64,000 bases of DNA from Flavobacteriaceae bacterium UBA1682 (GTDB taxonomy: Bacteria > Bacteroidota > Bacteroidia > Flavobacteriales > Flavobacteriaceae), in assembly GCA_002320285.1 (NCBI GenBank), contig DCKE01000016.1, positions 259-64,258 on the forward strand, read 5' to 3'. The notes under the pieces are model-generated. The model saw only the letters and a program-made list of their open reading frames with translations. It was not told the DNA's origin and ran no database searches. Shown piece after piece: positions 39,445-48,428 of this stretch. Made by a program: the position numbers and the translations under genes. Position 1 is the stretch's first letter, and each line of letters opens with the position of its first letter.

Positions 39445-41895
39445 CTAATAAAAATCTACATTGGCGGTAACCTTAACCGCGCGATACCCCCCTACAGCTT
39501 CAAAACTTTTTAATATGCGTTGAATTTGATTTTTGGTAGACATCAATGGTTTTTGCTGAGGGATCTTAATCAAGATTACACGGATATACTGATTTCTAAT
39601 GCGACTAATTGCAGGCTCCTCAGGTCCTAAAACAGGCATATCCAAATGGGTCTTCAACATATTATACACCCAAAACGACGCCTCCTTAAGTTTCTCAAAC
39701 TCCCGATGCCTTAGAGTTAAACGGACCAACCTGTAAAAAGGCGGATATTTAAAATTGTGCCGTTCATACATTTGCTCCTTATACATCCCTTCGTAATCAT
39801 TGTTCGTGACCTGCTGAATAATATTGTGATACGGATTGTAGGTTTGTATAATTACTCGCCCTTGCTTATGCTTTCGCCCAGCTCTTCCCGAAACCTGCAT
39901 CAACATCTGAAAGGCCCGTTCATGAGCACGAAAATCAGGATGAAACAGGCTGTTGTCTGCATTCATTACTCCAACTAGATTGACATTGTCAAAATGCAAC
40001 CCCTTTGCCAGCATTTGTGTGCCGACTAAAATATCAATTTCCCCTTCTTTAAACGCGTCTAATATTTTTTCAAAACCATATTTACCTCTTGTAGTATCCT
40101 GATCCATGCGCGCAATCTTCTTTTCTGGAAAAAGCTGTTTTAGCTCTTCCTCCACTTGCTCTGTACCAAAACCTTTAGTATTTAAATCAACACCATTACA
40201 CGCCACACAAGACGTGGGCATCGGCATTGCAAAACCACAGTAATGACAACGCAACTGATTTTTGTATTTGTGATAGGTAAGACTGACATCGCAATCGGTA
40301 CACTGAGGCACTGTTCCGCAAGTCATACACTCCACTACAGGCGAAAACCCTCTGCGATTCTGAAAAAGAATGACCTGCTCTCCCAAAGCCAATGCCTGCA
40401 CGATTTCTTCAATAAGCGTATTGGAGAAATGGCCGGTCATTAGTTTTCGCTTGTATTTTTCTTTTACATCAACTAAAACTATTTCAGGTAGAATTACATT
40501 GGCGTAACGCTCGGTTAAGCTTACCAATCCAAATTTATTTTGATTGGCATTGTAGTAACTCTCGAGACTTGGTGTTGCGGATCCCAAAAGTACTTTTGCC
40601 CCATGTATTTTCGCCAACACTATAGCCGCATCACGGGCATGGTATCGAGGTGCTGGGTCCTGTTGTTTAAACGTCGCCTCATGCTCTTCATCCACAACCA
40701 CGAAGCCCAATTGCTCAAAGGGTAAAAAAAGCGATGACCGCGTCCCGATGACAATCCGAGCCGTAACCGACGCTGCCAATACCTGATGCCAAACCTCCAC
40801 CCGTTCGTTTTGCGAATATTTTGAATGAAAAACAGCCACCTGATTACCATAGTATGCCACCAATCGCCTCACCAACTGTGTCGTCAAGGCGATTTCTGGC
40901 AACAAAAACAAAACCTGCTTACCCGTATTCAAAAACGATTCGATCATTTTGATGTAAATCTCTGTTTTGCCCGAAGCCGTAACCCCATGAAGCAAAACGA
41001 CATCTTTGGATTCAAAACCGTTTTCGATAGCATCATAGGCCACTTGTTGCGCTGAGCTTAGTTGAAAATCAACCTCTTCTCGATCTTTAAATATCACTCG
41101 ATCTTCCGTTAGGAAATATTCTTCGAGGATTTCCTTGTCTACCAATGCTTTTATCACGGCAGCCGTACTGCCAGAAAACTCCAACAATCTCTTGACAGAT
41201 ATGGGTTTTCGCTCGACCGCTTTTAGTTGAAAATAACTCAAAATTAGCTCGCGTTGTTTGGCTGCTCGAGACAACAGCTCCAACAAGGCATTCAATCGAT
41301 CTCCTGATTCATAATCACCAATCAAACGAACATAACGGGTTTGTTTCGGTTTGTATTTTTCAATCAATTCTTCTTGTATATAAATCACCTGCTTATCCAA
41401 TAGCGCATTGACAATCGGAAAAATGGTTTTTTTATTTAAAATCGATACGATTTCTTCAATTTTCAAGGTCGACTGAAGTTGCAAGGCCTCATAAATCAAA
41501 TACTCTTGATCTGTAAGTTGTTTACTATCGATATTTGAATCGGGATTAAGATGAATCAGCGTTTCGCTTTCCAACAGCAATCTCGATGGCATAGCCGTTC
41601 GATAAACCTCTCCCAAACTACACATATAGTACTCTGCAATCCACTGCCACAATTGGATTTGTTTCTCAGTAGCTATCGGACTTCTATCTAATATTTCATG
41701 TATTTCCTTGGCTTGATATTGTTGAGGAACCCGGTGATGTTTTTCCAAAACCAAAGCCGTATATACTTTATTCTTGCCAAATGGAACTGCTAAACGCATA
41801 CCTATCTGTATAAACTCGAACTCCGATTCAGAGACCGAGTACGTAAATGTTGCAGATACAGACAGAGGCACTACGACCTCAACAAAATACATCAT
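39445..41895 (-). CDS. priA: primosomal protein N' (replication restart helicase PriA)
   Basis: A 3'-to-5' helicase that reloads the replisome at stalled forks. The N-terminal 3'-DNA-binding domain (MYFVEVVVPLSVSATFTYSV) is followed by the helicase core with Walker A HGVTASGKTE and the DEEH box (VVDEEHEATFKQ). Two zinc-binding clusters of cysteines follow (CMTCGTVPQCTDC and CHYC...SCVAC) and motif VI QVSGRAGRK. The length is 815-816 residues. The open frame extends about 25 codons upstream, but the family N-terminus begins at the Met-Met pair (41895/41892). A -7 element (TATCTTTG, minus strand, 41915-41922) lies directly upstream. Confidence 0.95.
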   Translation of the reverse strand: MMYFVEVVVPLSVSATFTYSVSESEFEFIQIGMRLAVPFGKNKVYTALVLEKHHRVPQQYQAKEIHEILDRSPIATEKQIQLWQWIAEYYMCSLGEVYRTAMPSRLLLESETLIHLNPDSNIDSKQLTDQEYLIYEALQLQSTLKIEEIVSILNKKTIFPIVNALLDKQVIYIQEELIEKYKPKQTRYVRLIGDYESGDRLNALLELLSRAAKQRELILSYFQLKAVERKPISVKRLLEFSGSTAAVIKALVDKEILEEYFLTEDRVIFKDREEVDFQLSSAQQVAYDAIENGFESKDVVLLHGVTASGKTEIYIKMIESFLNTGKQVLFLLPEIALTTQLVRRLVAYYGNQVAVFHSKYSQNERVEVWHQVLAASVTARIVIGTRSSLFLPFEQLGFVVVDEEHEATFKQQDPAPRYHARDAAIVLAKIHGAKVLLGSATPSLESYYNANQNKFGLVSLTERYANVILPEIVLVDVKEKYKRKLMTGHFSNTLIEEIVQALALGEQVILFQNRRGFSPVVECMTCGTVPQCTDCDVSLTYHKYKNQLRCHYCGFAMPMPTSCVACNGVDLNTKGFGTEQVEEELKQLFPEKKIARMDQDTTRGKYGFEKILDAFKEGEIDILVGTQMLAKGLHFDNVNLVGVMNADNSLFHPDFRAHERAFQMLMQVSGRAGRKHKQGRVIIQTYNPYHNIIQQVTNNDYEGMYKEQMYERHNFKYPPFYRLVRLTLRHREFEKLKEASFWVYNMLKTHLDMPVLGPEEPAISRIRNQYIRVILIKIPQQKPLMSTKNQIQRILKSFEAVGGYRAVKVTANVDFY

Positions 41896-41933
41896 AATTA
41901 AAAAATTGTATTGACAAAGATACGCCTTTGTAT

Positions 41934-41982
41934 AAAAAAAAACACTTTTGATAGAAGGCTTCTCTACCAAAAGTGTTTTTCA
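41934..41982 (-). terminator. intrinsic terminator of the DUF2147 gene
   Basis: A 13-bp perfect stem pairs AAAAACACTTTTG with CAAAAGTGTTTTT around a 17-base loop, between the DUF2147 stop and priA. The A run on the plus strand gives a T run for minus-strand transcripts. Confidence 0.8.
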
Positions 41983-42011
41983 AATTTTTATTTAAATGCT
42001 TAAAAATACCG

Positions 42012-42443
42012 CTATAACCTGACCCATGTTTGCGTTCTTCCCAACAACGATATCCCGAGATATCCACGAACATCTAACTTGTCAACTCCGTTGAGTTTAA
42101 CGGTACACTTATATTCTTTCCCCGTCTGAGGATCGATAATTCTTCCATCGGTGTATTCACCTCCTTTTTTCACCAAACCTTTGATAATCGTCAAACCAAC
42201 AATCGGCTTGCCTTTGTCTGTTCCAGGACATTTATCACAGACCGGATTCTCAACTGTAGGCTTGATTAACTTGATTACTTTTCCGTAATATTTTCCGCTT
42301 ATTTCTGTAATTTCAACAATTGACTTTTCTTTCCCAGTAGTATCATCGATAGTTTTCCACTTACCCGTAATACTCTGCGCATTTAATGTTGTCATACTTC
42401 CTAGAAACATCACAAACAGAACTAAAATTGAGTTTTTCATCAT
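42012..42443 (-). CDS. DUF2147 family secreted protein
   Basis: A periplasmic or secreted protein of about 143 residues with a signal peptide ending in LNA-QSI. The family core has ITGKWKTIDDTTGKEKSIVEI, the CDKCPGTDKGKPIVGL segment with two cysteines and a C-terminal RGYLGISLLGRTQTWVR motif. The fold is a lipocalin-like barrel; the function is unknown. Two Met codons begin the frame, and the start could be 42443 or 42440. It is followed by a strong terminator. Confidence 0.9.
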   Translation of the reverse strand: MMKNSILVLFVMFLGSMTTLNAQSITGKWKTIDDTTGKEKSIVEITEISGKYYGKVIKLIKPTVENPVCDKCPGTDKGKPIVGLTIIKGLVKKGGEYTDGRIIDPQTGKEYKCTVKLNGVDKLDVRGYLGISLLGRTQTWVRL

Positions 42444-42538
42444 AACACTATTATTGTTTTAAAATTTTTCCCACTACTATTTTCAACACGAGCCTAACGC
42501 AATATAACTCCTTGATAGCTGTTGATGACATCGTATAC

Positions 42539-43447
42539 TCAAATATAACTTTTTTTTCGTTTTAATTTGCTAATCGATGCATTTAATTCAAAGCCCAGCA
42601 GTAAAATCATGCAATTAATCCAAATATAAAACATCAAAACTAACAATGTCCCAATAGAACCATACAATTCATTGTAACGGGCAAATCTCAAAACATATAT
42701 TCCAAAGAAATAGGACGTAAACACATACAATACCGTTGTAAAAACAGACCCTACAGATATAAAGGATACTTTTTGCATTTCCTTGGCTCCAAATTTATAC
42801 AAAGTAGAAGTGACCATTAAGATTACAAATAACAAGAATAAATTTCTCGCCCACTGCAACCAAATTTCCATATCCATAATACTGTGCATAATCACCTCCA
42901 AAACGACAAACACCGCTACCGTGATAATCAACATAAAAGACAGCATGATAGACAATCCTAAAGCCAGTAAATATTGCCGAAACAAACTGTGTGAAATCGT
43001 GATATGATAAGAGGATTCAAATCCACCAATAATCGCAAAAACACCATTAGCCATCAAAAAAATCGACAATAGAAAACCCGAAGACAGTAATGACTTGTAA
43101 CTGTTCGTCATAATATCATCTAAGATAGAAGATATGGCTTCATACGTATTGGGAGGAACGGAACTGGCGATAAATTGCATAAAATCTGCCTGAAAATTCT
43201 CTAATGGAATATAGGGGATCAGATTTAAAATAAAAAGTGCAAACGGAAACAACGCCATAAAAAAACTAAAGGCAATCGATCCCGCTCGATAGGAAAAGGC
43301 GCCCTTAACAATACCAGTAATGTATAATTCTAGCAAGTCGTACAGCGAATATCCCTCTAATTTAGGTAGTTTAATGGTCTTTATAAAAGAGACCACTTTA
43401 TTTAATACCGGTATTTTATCTATTTTATCCTCAATTTCTTTCGACAC
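42539..43447 (-). CDS. YihY/virulence factor BrkB family membrane protein
   Basis: An inner-membrane protein of 302 residues with six hydrophobic segments, including GSIAFSFFMALFPFALFILNLIPYIP and YGSIGTLLVLMFYIWINCMILLLGFELNA. These are the conserved YihY/BrkB motifs (AGSIAFS, YGSIG, W/IN..ILLLG.ELN). Once thought to be RNase BN, its real role is unknown, possibly transport. It is 21 bases upstream of nadC's stop, in the same direction, so nadC and yihY form one unit. Confidence 0.92.
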   Translation of the reverse strand: MSKEIEDKIDKIPVLNKVVSFIKTIKLPKLEGYSLYDLLELYITGIVKGAFSYRAGSIAFSFFMALFPFALFILNLIPYIPLENFQADFMQFIASSVPPNTYEAISSILDDIMTNSYKSLLSSGFLLSIFLMANGVFAIIGGFESSYHITISHSLFRQYLLALGLSIMLSFMLIITVAVFVVLEVIMHSIMDMEIWLQWARNLFLLFVILMVTSTLYKFGAKEMQKVSFISVGSVFTTVLYVFTSYFFGIYVLRFARYNELYGSIGTLLVLMFYIWINCMILLLGFELNASISKLKRKKSYI

Positions 43448-43468
43448 TCATTTGGTTTTTTAAATTAC

Positions 43469-44329
43469 TTATAAAACCGCTTTTAAACTCAAATCCATAT
43501 TCCAAACAGAATGCGTTAAAGCTCCGGAGGACACATAATCAACCCCGCACAAAGCATATGCTCTAACAGTGCTTTGATCAATATTACCCGAAGATTCTGT
43601 TTGACAACGGCCTTGAATCATTGCGACTGCCTTTTTGGTGGTATCATAGTCCATATTATCCAATAAAATTCGATAAACTCCATCATTTTGCAAAATCTGA
43701 CTTACCTCTTCTAAGTTTCTCGCTTCAACGATGATTTTTAAGTCTTTATTATTTTGCTTTAAATACGCATGGGTCTTTTGAATAGCTTGAGAAATCCCGC
43801 CTGCAAAGTCAATATGATTATCTTTCAACATAATCATATCATACAAGGCAAAACGATGATTCTCTCCACCTGCGATTTTTACAGCCCACTTCTCAATAGC
43901 CCTGATTCCCGGTGTCGTTTTTCGAGTATCGAGTATTTTGGTATCCGTTCCTTCCAACAAATCTACAAAGACTTTGGTTTTGGTTGCAATTGCACTCATG
44001 CGTTGCATAGAATTCAATACTAAACGTTCAGCTTTTAAAATAGATTGCGACCTACCGCTAACATAAAAGGCTTCATCGCCAACGGCAACTTCACTTCCGT
44101 CAGTAATCAACACTTCAACGGCCAATTCAGGATCAACATAATGAAAAATCATCTTTGCAAATTCGACACCGGCTAAAATACCTGCTTCCTTAACCAGCAA
44201 ACGAGCTTTCCCTACTGCCTCTATTGGAATACACGCCAAAGAACTGTGATCTCCATCACCTACATCTTCTCTTATCGCATTTTTTATAATGATCTCTAAT
44301 TCTTCTTGAAACTGTTTCTCTGTAATCAT
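43469..44329 (-). CDS. nadC: nicotinate-nucleotide diphosphorylase (carboxylating)
   Basis: Converts quinolinate and PRPP to nicotinate mononucleotide in NAD synthesis. A 286-residue type II phosphoribosyltransferase with the RKTTPGIR motif, KIAGGENHRFALYDMIMLKDNHI and the C-terminal SSGALTHS phosphate-binding loop. nadA and nadB are not in the window. It is followed by the YihY gene after 21 bases. Confidence 0.96.
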   Translation of the reverse strand: MITEKQFQEELEIIIKNAIREDVGDGDHSSLACIPIEAVGKARLLVKEAGILAGVEFAKMIFHYVDPELAVEVLITDGSEVAVGDEAFYVSGRSQSILKAERLVLNSMQRMSAIATKTKVFVDLLEGTDTKILDTRKTTPGIRAIEKWAVKIAGGENHRFALYDMIMLKDNHIDFAGGISQAIQKTHAYLKQNNKDLKIIVEARNLEEVSQILQNDGVYRILLDNMDYDTTKKAVAMIQGRCQTESSGNIDQSTVRAYALCGVDYVSSGALTHSVWNMDLSLKAVL

Positions 44330-44415
44330 GGTATTAATTTAGTTTTGCTAAAATAAGAAATGTTTTGCACTTCATCAGCCCCTTTTACAAGTCCTTATCA
44401 ACAATACTAATGCTT

Positions 44416-44997
44416 TTAATTTTTCACAATAGCAATTCCCAACATTTTATAAAATTCCTTTAAGATTGCTGGGTGCCCTGGCCAAGCTGGCGAAGTCGTT
44501 AAATTACCGTCGGTATACGCTGCGTCAACAGCGATTTCCTGATAGTGACCGCCCGCTAATACGATATCTGGTCCAATAGCCGGATAGGCCGTTAATTTCC
44601 TCCCTTTTAATACATCCGCAACCGTTAGTATCTGAATACCGTGGCATATTGCCGCTACCGGTTTATTTTTTTCGAAGAAATACTGTACAAACTTTATAAC
44701 ATCGGGATTTAAACGAATGTATTCTGGCGCTCTCCCACCACATACATACAATCCATCATAATCGGAGACTTTCACCTCTGAAAAAGTTTTGTTTAAAATA
44801 AAATTATGCCCTCGCAATTCCATATACGTCTGAAATCCTACAAAATCATGAACTGCAGTAGCAATAGCCTCATTAGCCTTTTTGCCCGGGCAAACGACAT
44901 CAACTTCTACACCTACCGAAAGCAAGGCCTGAAATGGAACCATAACTTCGTAATCTTCAACAAAATCTCCTGCTAACATTAAAACGCGTTTTTTCAT
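44416..44997 (-). CDS. DJ-1/PfpI family protein
   Basis: A class I glutamine amidotransferase-like protein of 193 residues. The nucleophile elbow is AAICHGIQ with C118 and H119, and E14 (DFVEDYE) completes the typical site. Relatives are deglycases, proteases or stress-response proteins. The length is slightly above the usual 165-185, with an insert around residues 45-70. It is transcribed toward nadC with an 86-base gap and no clear terminator between them. Confidence 0.9.
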   Translation of the reverse strand: MKKRVLMLAGDFVEDYEVMVPFQALLSVGVEVDVVCPGKKANEAIATAVHDFVGFQTYMELRGHNFILNKTFSEVKVSDYDGLYVCGGRAPEYIRLNPDVIKFVQYFFEKNKPVAAICHGIQILTVADVLKGRKLTAYPAIGPDIVLAGGHYQEIAVDAAYTDGNLTTSPAWPGHPAILKEFYKMLGIAIVKN

Positions 44998-45420
44998 ACT
45001 CTAGTTTTATTTAAAAAATTAAGATCCTACCCAATCACTGTATCGTCGAATAGCCTTGTGCCTAATAAAAACTCTATAAACCGTGATTTAAGATTGTATA
45101 GATGCACTCTTTCGACTTACTAAATTTAAACTAATTTACTTTAAAATCAAATATTTACGCCATTTAATAATCCTTTTTTAACGGAAATCCAAATTCGATT
45201 CCCAGTGACACTACTAAAGATTTCAAAATAATTAGCCGTTTTTCCTAACTGATGTTACCTTGCCGCTTTTTCAACAAATAGGAACGTCTCCAAATCAAAC
45301 AAGTTATTGCACTAGGTACTGCAAGTCACAGTACATCCAAGGCATGAGATCTTGTATTATGGATCCGTACTTTAGAATACAACAGCATTTCGTATAAGAA
45401 AATATATTTTTTTTTATAAC

Positions 45421-45434
45421 ATGATAATTATCAT
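45421..45434. promoter_or_regulatory. perfect 14-base palindrome upstream of azurin, Crp/Fnr-like
   Basis: ATGATAATTATCAT contains TGAT-N4-ATCA, the core of the FNR-type site (TTGAT-N4-ATCAA). Its centre (45427.5) lies about 41.5 bases upstream of the start predicted from the TAATTTTA box at 45457-45464, the class II activator position. A metal-regulator (Fur-like) site is an alternative reading. Confidence 0.45.
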
Positions 45435-45456
45435 ATCATTGGATTCAAAATACAGG

Positions 45457-45464
45457 TAATTTTA
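45457..45464 (+). promoter_or_regulatory. weak -7 type element for azurin
   Basis: TAATTTTA matches TAnnTTTG except at the last base. A start near 45469 would leave a short leader before the ATG at 45488. No -33 TTG is seen, in line with an activator-dependent promoter. Confidence 0.35.
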
Positions 45465-45487
45465 CAGTATAAAAATCTAGAAAAAAT

Positions 45488-45988
45488 ATGAAAAAAATAT
45501 TCCTTATCTGTACCATTGGATTAGTTAGTATATCATTATCATCATGTGGAGATAATAAAAAGACAGAGACACAAGAAGTAACGGTTACTCCAGAAGAAAG
45601 CGCACCAAAAGAAGGATTTGAAGTGAGCATTTCTGGAGATGACACCATGAAATTTGACAAAACCGAAATTAAAGTACCCGTTGGAGAAACCATCATACTT
45701 ACTTTACATCATACTGGTAAGATGGATAAAGCGGTTATGGGTCACAATTTTGTGGTATTAAAACCGGGTATCGACATGGCGGCATTTGCTGAAAAAGCAG
45801 CTGTAGCTAAGGACAACGATTATATTCCTGCGTCAGAAACAAACAGTATTATCGCCCACACCAAAACAATCGGCGGAGGGGAATCAACTACTATTGAATT
45901 TAAAATTACCGAGGCGGGGACTTATCCATTCATGTGTACGTTCCCGGCACATTACGCCTTAATGAAAGGGGAGATTATTGCGGAGTAA
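45488..45988 (+). CDS. azurin-type cupredoxin lipoprotein
   Basis: A type 1 copper electron-transfer protein (166 aa). The lipoprotein signal ends LSSC (Cys20), so it is anchored to a membrane and not freely periplasmic. A linker rich in Thr and Glu (about 24-42) precedes the azurin domain. The copper ligands are complete: G85-H86 (MGHNF), C150, H155 and M159 (MCTFPAHYALM). Azurins shuttle electrons between the respiratory chain and terminal reductases or peroxidases. The gene is a single unit with its own regulatory site and terminator. Confidence 0.95.
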   Translation: MKKIFLICTIGLVSISLSSCGDNKKTETQEVTVTPEESAPKEGFEVSISGDDTMKFDKTEIKVPVGETIILTLHHTGKMDKAVMGHNFVVLKPGIDMAAFAEKAAVAKDNDYIPASETNSIIAHTKTIGGGESTTIEFKITEAGTYPFMCTFPAHYALMKGEIIAE

Positions 45989-46016
45989 TAGCGGTTTTTT
46001 ACCATTAATTCAATTT

Positions 46017-46050
46017 ATTGGGCATCTTGCGAGATGCCCAATTTTTTTTA
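46017..46050 (+). terminator. intrinsic terminator of azurin
   Basis: An 11-bp perfect stem, ATTGGGCATCT and AGATGCCCAAT with a TGCG loop, followed by a T run, about 30 bases after the azurin stop. Confidence 0.92.
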
Positions 46051-46110
46051 TCTTTAATCTTAAGAATGGTCTGTTCTCCTAAGAGCGCGTACACAGATCA
46101 ACCCGGTTTG

Positions 46111-47457
46111 TTAAACAGAAACCCCCAAATAATTACTTGGTGTAATTTGTTTGAGTTCTGCTTTTATTTCATCCGAGACATCAAGTCCTTCAATAAACTG
46201 ATGCATCGATGCCTTATTGATCCCGGCATTGGTTCTGGTCAAGTCTTTTAGTGCTTCATACGGATTTGGGTATGCCTCTCTTCTCAAAATCGTTTGAATA
46301 GCTTCGGCAACCACAGCCCAATTGTTTTCTAAATCTTGAGCAAATTTATCTGCATTTAACAATAATTTGTCCAATCCTTTTAAGGTGGCTTCAAAAGCGA
46401 TTATCGTATGCCCAAAAGGCACACCAATATTGCGCAATACCGTACTGTCTGTTAAATCTCTTTGCAAGCGTGACACGGGTAATTTGGCGGACAAATGCTC
46501 GAAGATAGCGTTGGCAATACCCAAATTTCCTTCCGAGTTTTCAAAGTCAATCGGATTGACTTTATGCGGCATGGCCGAAGAACCAATTTCTCCTGCTTTA
46601 ATTTTCTGCTTAAAGTATTCCATAGACACATAAGTCCACACATCTCGATCCAAATCCAACACAATGGTATTGATGCGCTTTAAAGCATCAAAAAAAGCAG
46701 CAAAGTGATCATAATGTTCAATTTGCGTAGTTGGAAAAGAATGTTTTAAACCTAAGTTGGTTTCGACAAAGTCATTTCCAAATTGTCTCCAATCCTGTTT
46801 CGGATAAGCTACATGATGGGCATTAAAATTACCGGTAGCTCCACCAAACTTAGCCGCAAAAGGGATGTTATTCAACAAGCGCAGTTGTTCTTCTAAACGC
46901 TCCACAAAAACGTGAATCTCTTTTCCTAAACGAGTTGGAGATGCAGGCTGACCGTGGGTACGCGCAAGCATCGGTATATCTTTCCACTCCAAGCTAAGCG
47001 CTTTTAGTTTATTGACCAACTTGATAAAAAGCGGCATATAAACTTCCTGAAAAGCTTCTTTGGTTGAAAGGGGAATGGCTGTATTGTTGATATCTTGTGA
47101 CGTTAAGCCGAAATGAATAAATTCTTTATAAGCTGCTAAACCCAATTGATCAAAAGCTGCCTTAACAAAATATTCAACGGCTTTGACATCGTGATTGGTC
47201 GTCTTTTCTGTTTCTTTAATTTCCAAGGCATCCGCTGTAGAAAAGTTCTGATATACCTTGCGCAATTCTGGAAAAACAGTTGGAGAAACTCCTTTTAATT
47301 GTGGCAACGGTATTTCACATAAAGCGATAAAATATTCGATTTCGATTAATACGCGATATTTAATCAGGGCTTCTTCAGAAAAATAAGCAGCTAAAGAATT
47401 GGTTTTATTTCTATAACGACCGTCGATAGGCGAAATAGCATTCAGTTCTGTTAACAT
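46111..47457 (-). CDS. purB: adenylosuccinate lyase
   Basis: Acts twice in purine synthesis, splitting fumarate from SAICAR and adenylosuccinate. A fumarase/aspartase superfamily protein of 448 residues with the signature GSSAMPHKVNPIDFENSEG. Other conserved segments are LNAISPIDGRYRNK at the N-terminus, TNHDVKAVEYF, HFGLTSQDINNTA and ARTHGQPASPT. The type with the N-terminal SPIDGRY belongs to the E. coli-like group. A -7 type element TATATTTG lies upstream (47483-47490, minus strand). Confidence 0.97.
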   Translation of the reverse strand: MLTELNAISPIDGRYRNKTNSLAAYFSEEALIKYRVLIEIEYFIALCEIPLPQLKGVSPTVFPELRKVYQNFSTADALEIKETEKTTNHDVKAVEYFVKAAFDQLGLAAYKEFIHFGLTSQDINNTAIPLSTKEAFQEVYMPLFIKLVNKLKALSLEWKDIPMLARTHGQPASPTRLGKEIHVFVERLEEQLRLLNNIPFAAKFGGATGNFNAHHVAYPKQDWRQFGNDFVETNLGLKHSFPTTQIEHYDHFAAFFDALKRINTIVLDLDRDVWTYVSMEYFKQKIKAGEIGSSAMPHKVNPIDFENSEGNLGIANAIFEHLSAKLPVSRLQRDLTDSTVLRNIGVPFGHTIIAFEATLKGLDKLLLNADKFAQDLENNWAVVAEAIQTILRREAYPNPYEALKDLTRTNAGINKASMHQFIEGLDVSDEIKAELKQITPSNYLGVSV

Positions 47458-47482
47458 AAAATAAGGATGTGTTGTTAAGATG

Positions 47483-47490
47483 CAAATATA
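47483..47490 (-). promoter_or_regulatory. -7 type promoter element for purB
   Basis: On the minus strand TATATTTG matches TAnnTTTG, 25 bases before the purB ATG. No -33 TTG at the usual spacing. Confidence 0.45.
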
Positions 47491-47537
47491 AACTATTAAT
47501 AAGAAAACGAGAAATGAAACTCCCGTTAAGCTAAATG

Positions 47538-47569
47538 AAAAAAGGCTGTCTTATCGACAGCCTTTTTTT
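47538..47569 (-). terminator. intrinsic terminator of the tilS-dsbD-DUF2911 operon
   Basis: A perfect stem AAAAAAGGCTGTC/GACAGCCTTTTTT with a short loop directly abuts the DUF2911 stop codon. The T run on the minus strand makes it a classic terminator. Confidence 0.9.
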
Positions 47570-48414
47570 TATTTTGACCACTCTAATATAGAGTCTTTGT
47601 TCATTTTGATATAATCGGCATTGTTTGCTTTTTCAGCCATGGACAGCGATTTTTTGGCTGTTTCTATCGCAGCTTTTTTATCACCTGACTTCGCTTGGAT
47701 CTGTGATTTAAGTCTCACGAAATAATAAGGAGCCTCTTCACCTTTCAGCTCAATGGCCTTATTAATCCAATTTAAAGCCTTATTCATGTCTTTATTGATC
47801 AAGAAGTAGTATTGTGCTGCCGCATAATAATCCACTGCTTTAGGACCCGCTAAAACCTCATCGATACTCGCTAAAGCCAATTTCTCTGACGGTACTTCAA
47901 TACGAACAGCTACCATGGTCTTTTCCCAAGAAATTTCCAAATCAGCCGCATCGACATTAACATTATTAATAGCTAATGTAAAAGTCTCCACATTACGAGT
48001 TAAAGCAATCGGTTTTACTGTAGTTTTTAAGGCTACTTTAGAGTCATCCCATTTTTCAGGTAATCCCCAGTTGTTGGTATTGGCGTAAAAGATCACGTCC
48101 CATGATTCCGCTTTTGGAAGGGTATACAAGGCATAGGTTCCTTTTTTTAATGTTTTCCCATCGATTACTACATCATCACCAAAAGTAATCATGGTGTTGA
48201 CATTAGCACCGGTTCTCCACATTCTTCCATAGGGAACCAAATCTCCAAATACAGAACGACCACGCATATTCGGTCTGGTATAGTCGATACTGATATCAGT
48301 AAGTCCCACAACCTGTTCTATTTTTGCCTTGGTACTCATTTGTGGTACTTGAACTTGTGCCATCCCAAAATAGGAAGACATCAGTAAAGCCACTAAAGCG
48401 ATTTTATTTTTCAT
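47569..48414 (-). CDS. DUF2911 family secreted protein with C-terminal TPR-like region
   Basis: A secreted protein of 281 residues with a signal peptide ending GMA-QVQ. The DUF2911 domain covers about 25-170: VGLTDISIDYTRPNMRGRSVFGDLVPYGRMWRTGAN is diagnostic, followed by KTLKKGTYALYTLPK and FYANTNNWGLPEKWD. A helical tail with TPR-like pairs follows (about 195-275; DYYAAAQYYFLINKDMNKALNWINKAIELKG). The function is unknown. It is the last gene of its operon, 14 bases after the dsbD-like gene. Confidence 0.9.
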   Translation of the reverse strand: MKNKIALVALLMSSYFGMAQVQVPQMSTKAKIEQVVGLTDISIDYTRPNMRGRSVFGDLVPYGRMWRTGANVNTMITFGDDVVIDGKTLKKGTYALYTLPKAESWDVIFYANTNNWGLPEKWDDSKVALKTTVKPIALTRNVETFTLAINNVNVDAADLEISWEKTMVAVRIEVPSEKLALASIDEVLAGPKAVDYYAAAQYYFLINKDMNKALNWINKAIELKGEEAPYYFVRLKSQIQAKSGDKKAAIETAKKSLSMAEKANNADYIKMNKDSILEWSK

Positions 48415-48428
48415 GATCTCTATATTAA

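Larger units (their letters stand above)
44998..45487. other. 490-base intergenic region upstream of azurin and PfpI
   Basis: This is the largest gene-free stretch in the window. It lies between divergent genes, so it should hold both promoters. No reading frame of useful length, tRNA or riboswitch was recognised. The only clear signal is the palindrome at 45421-45434 near the azurin end. The rest is AT-rich and unstructured to my reading. Confidence 0.7.
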
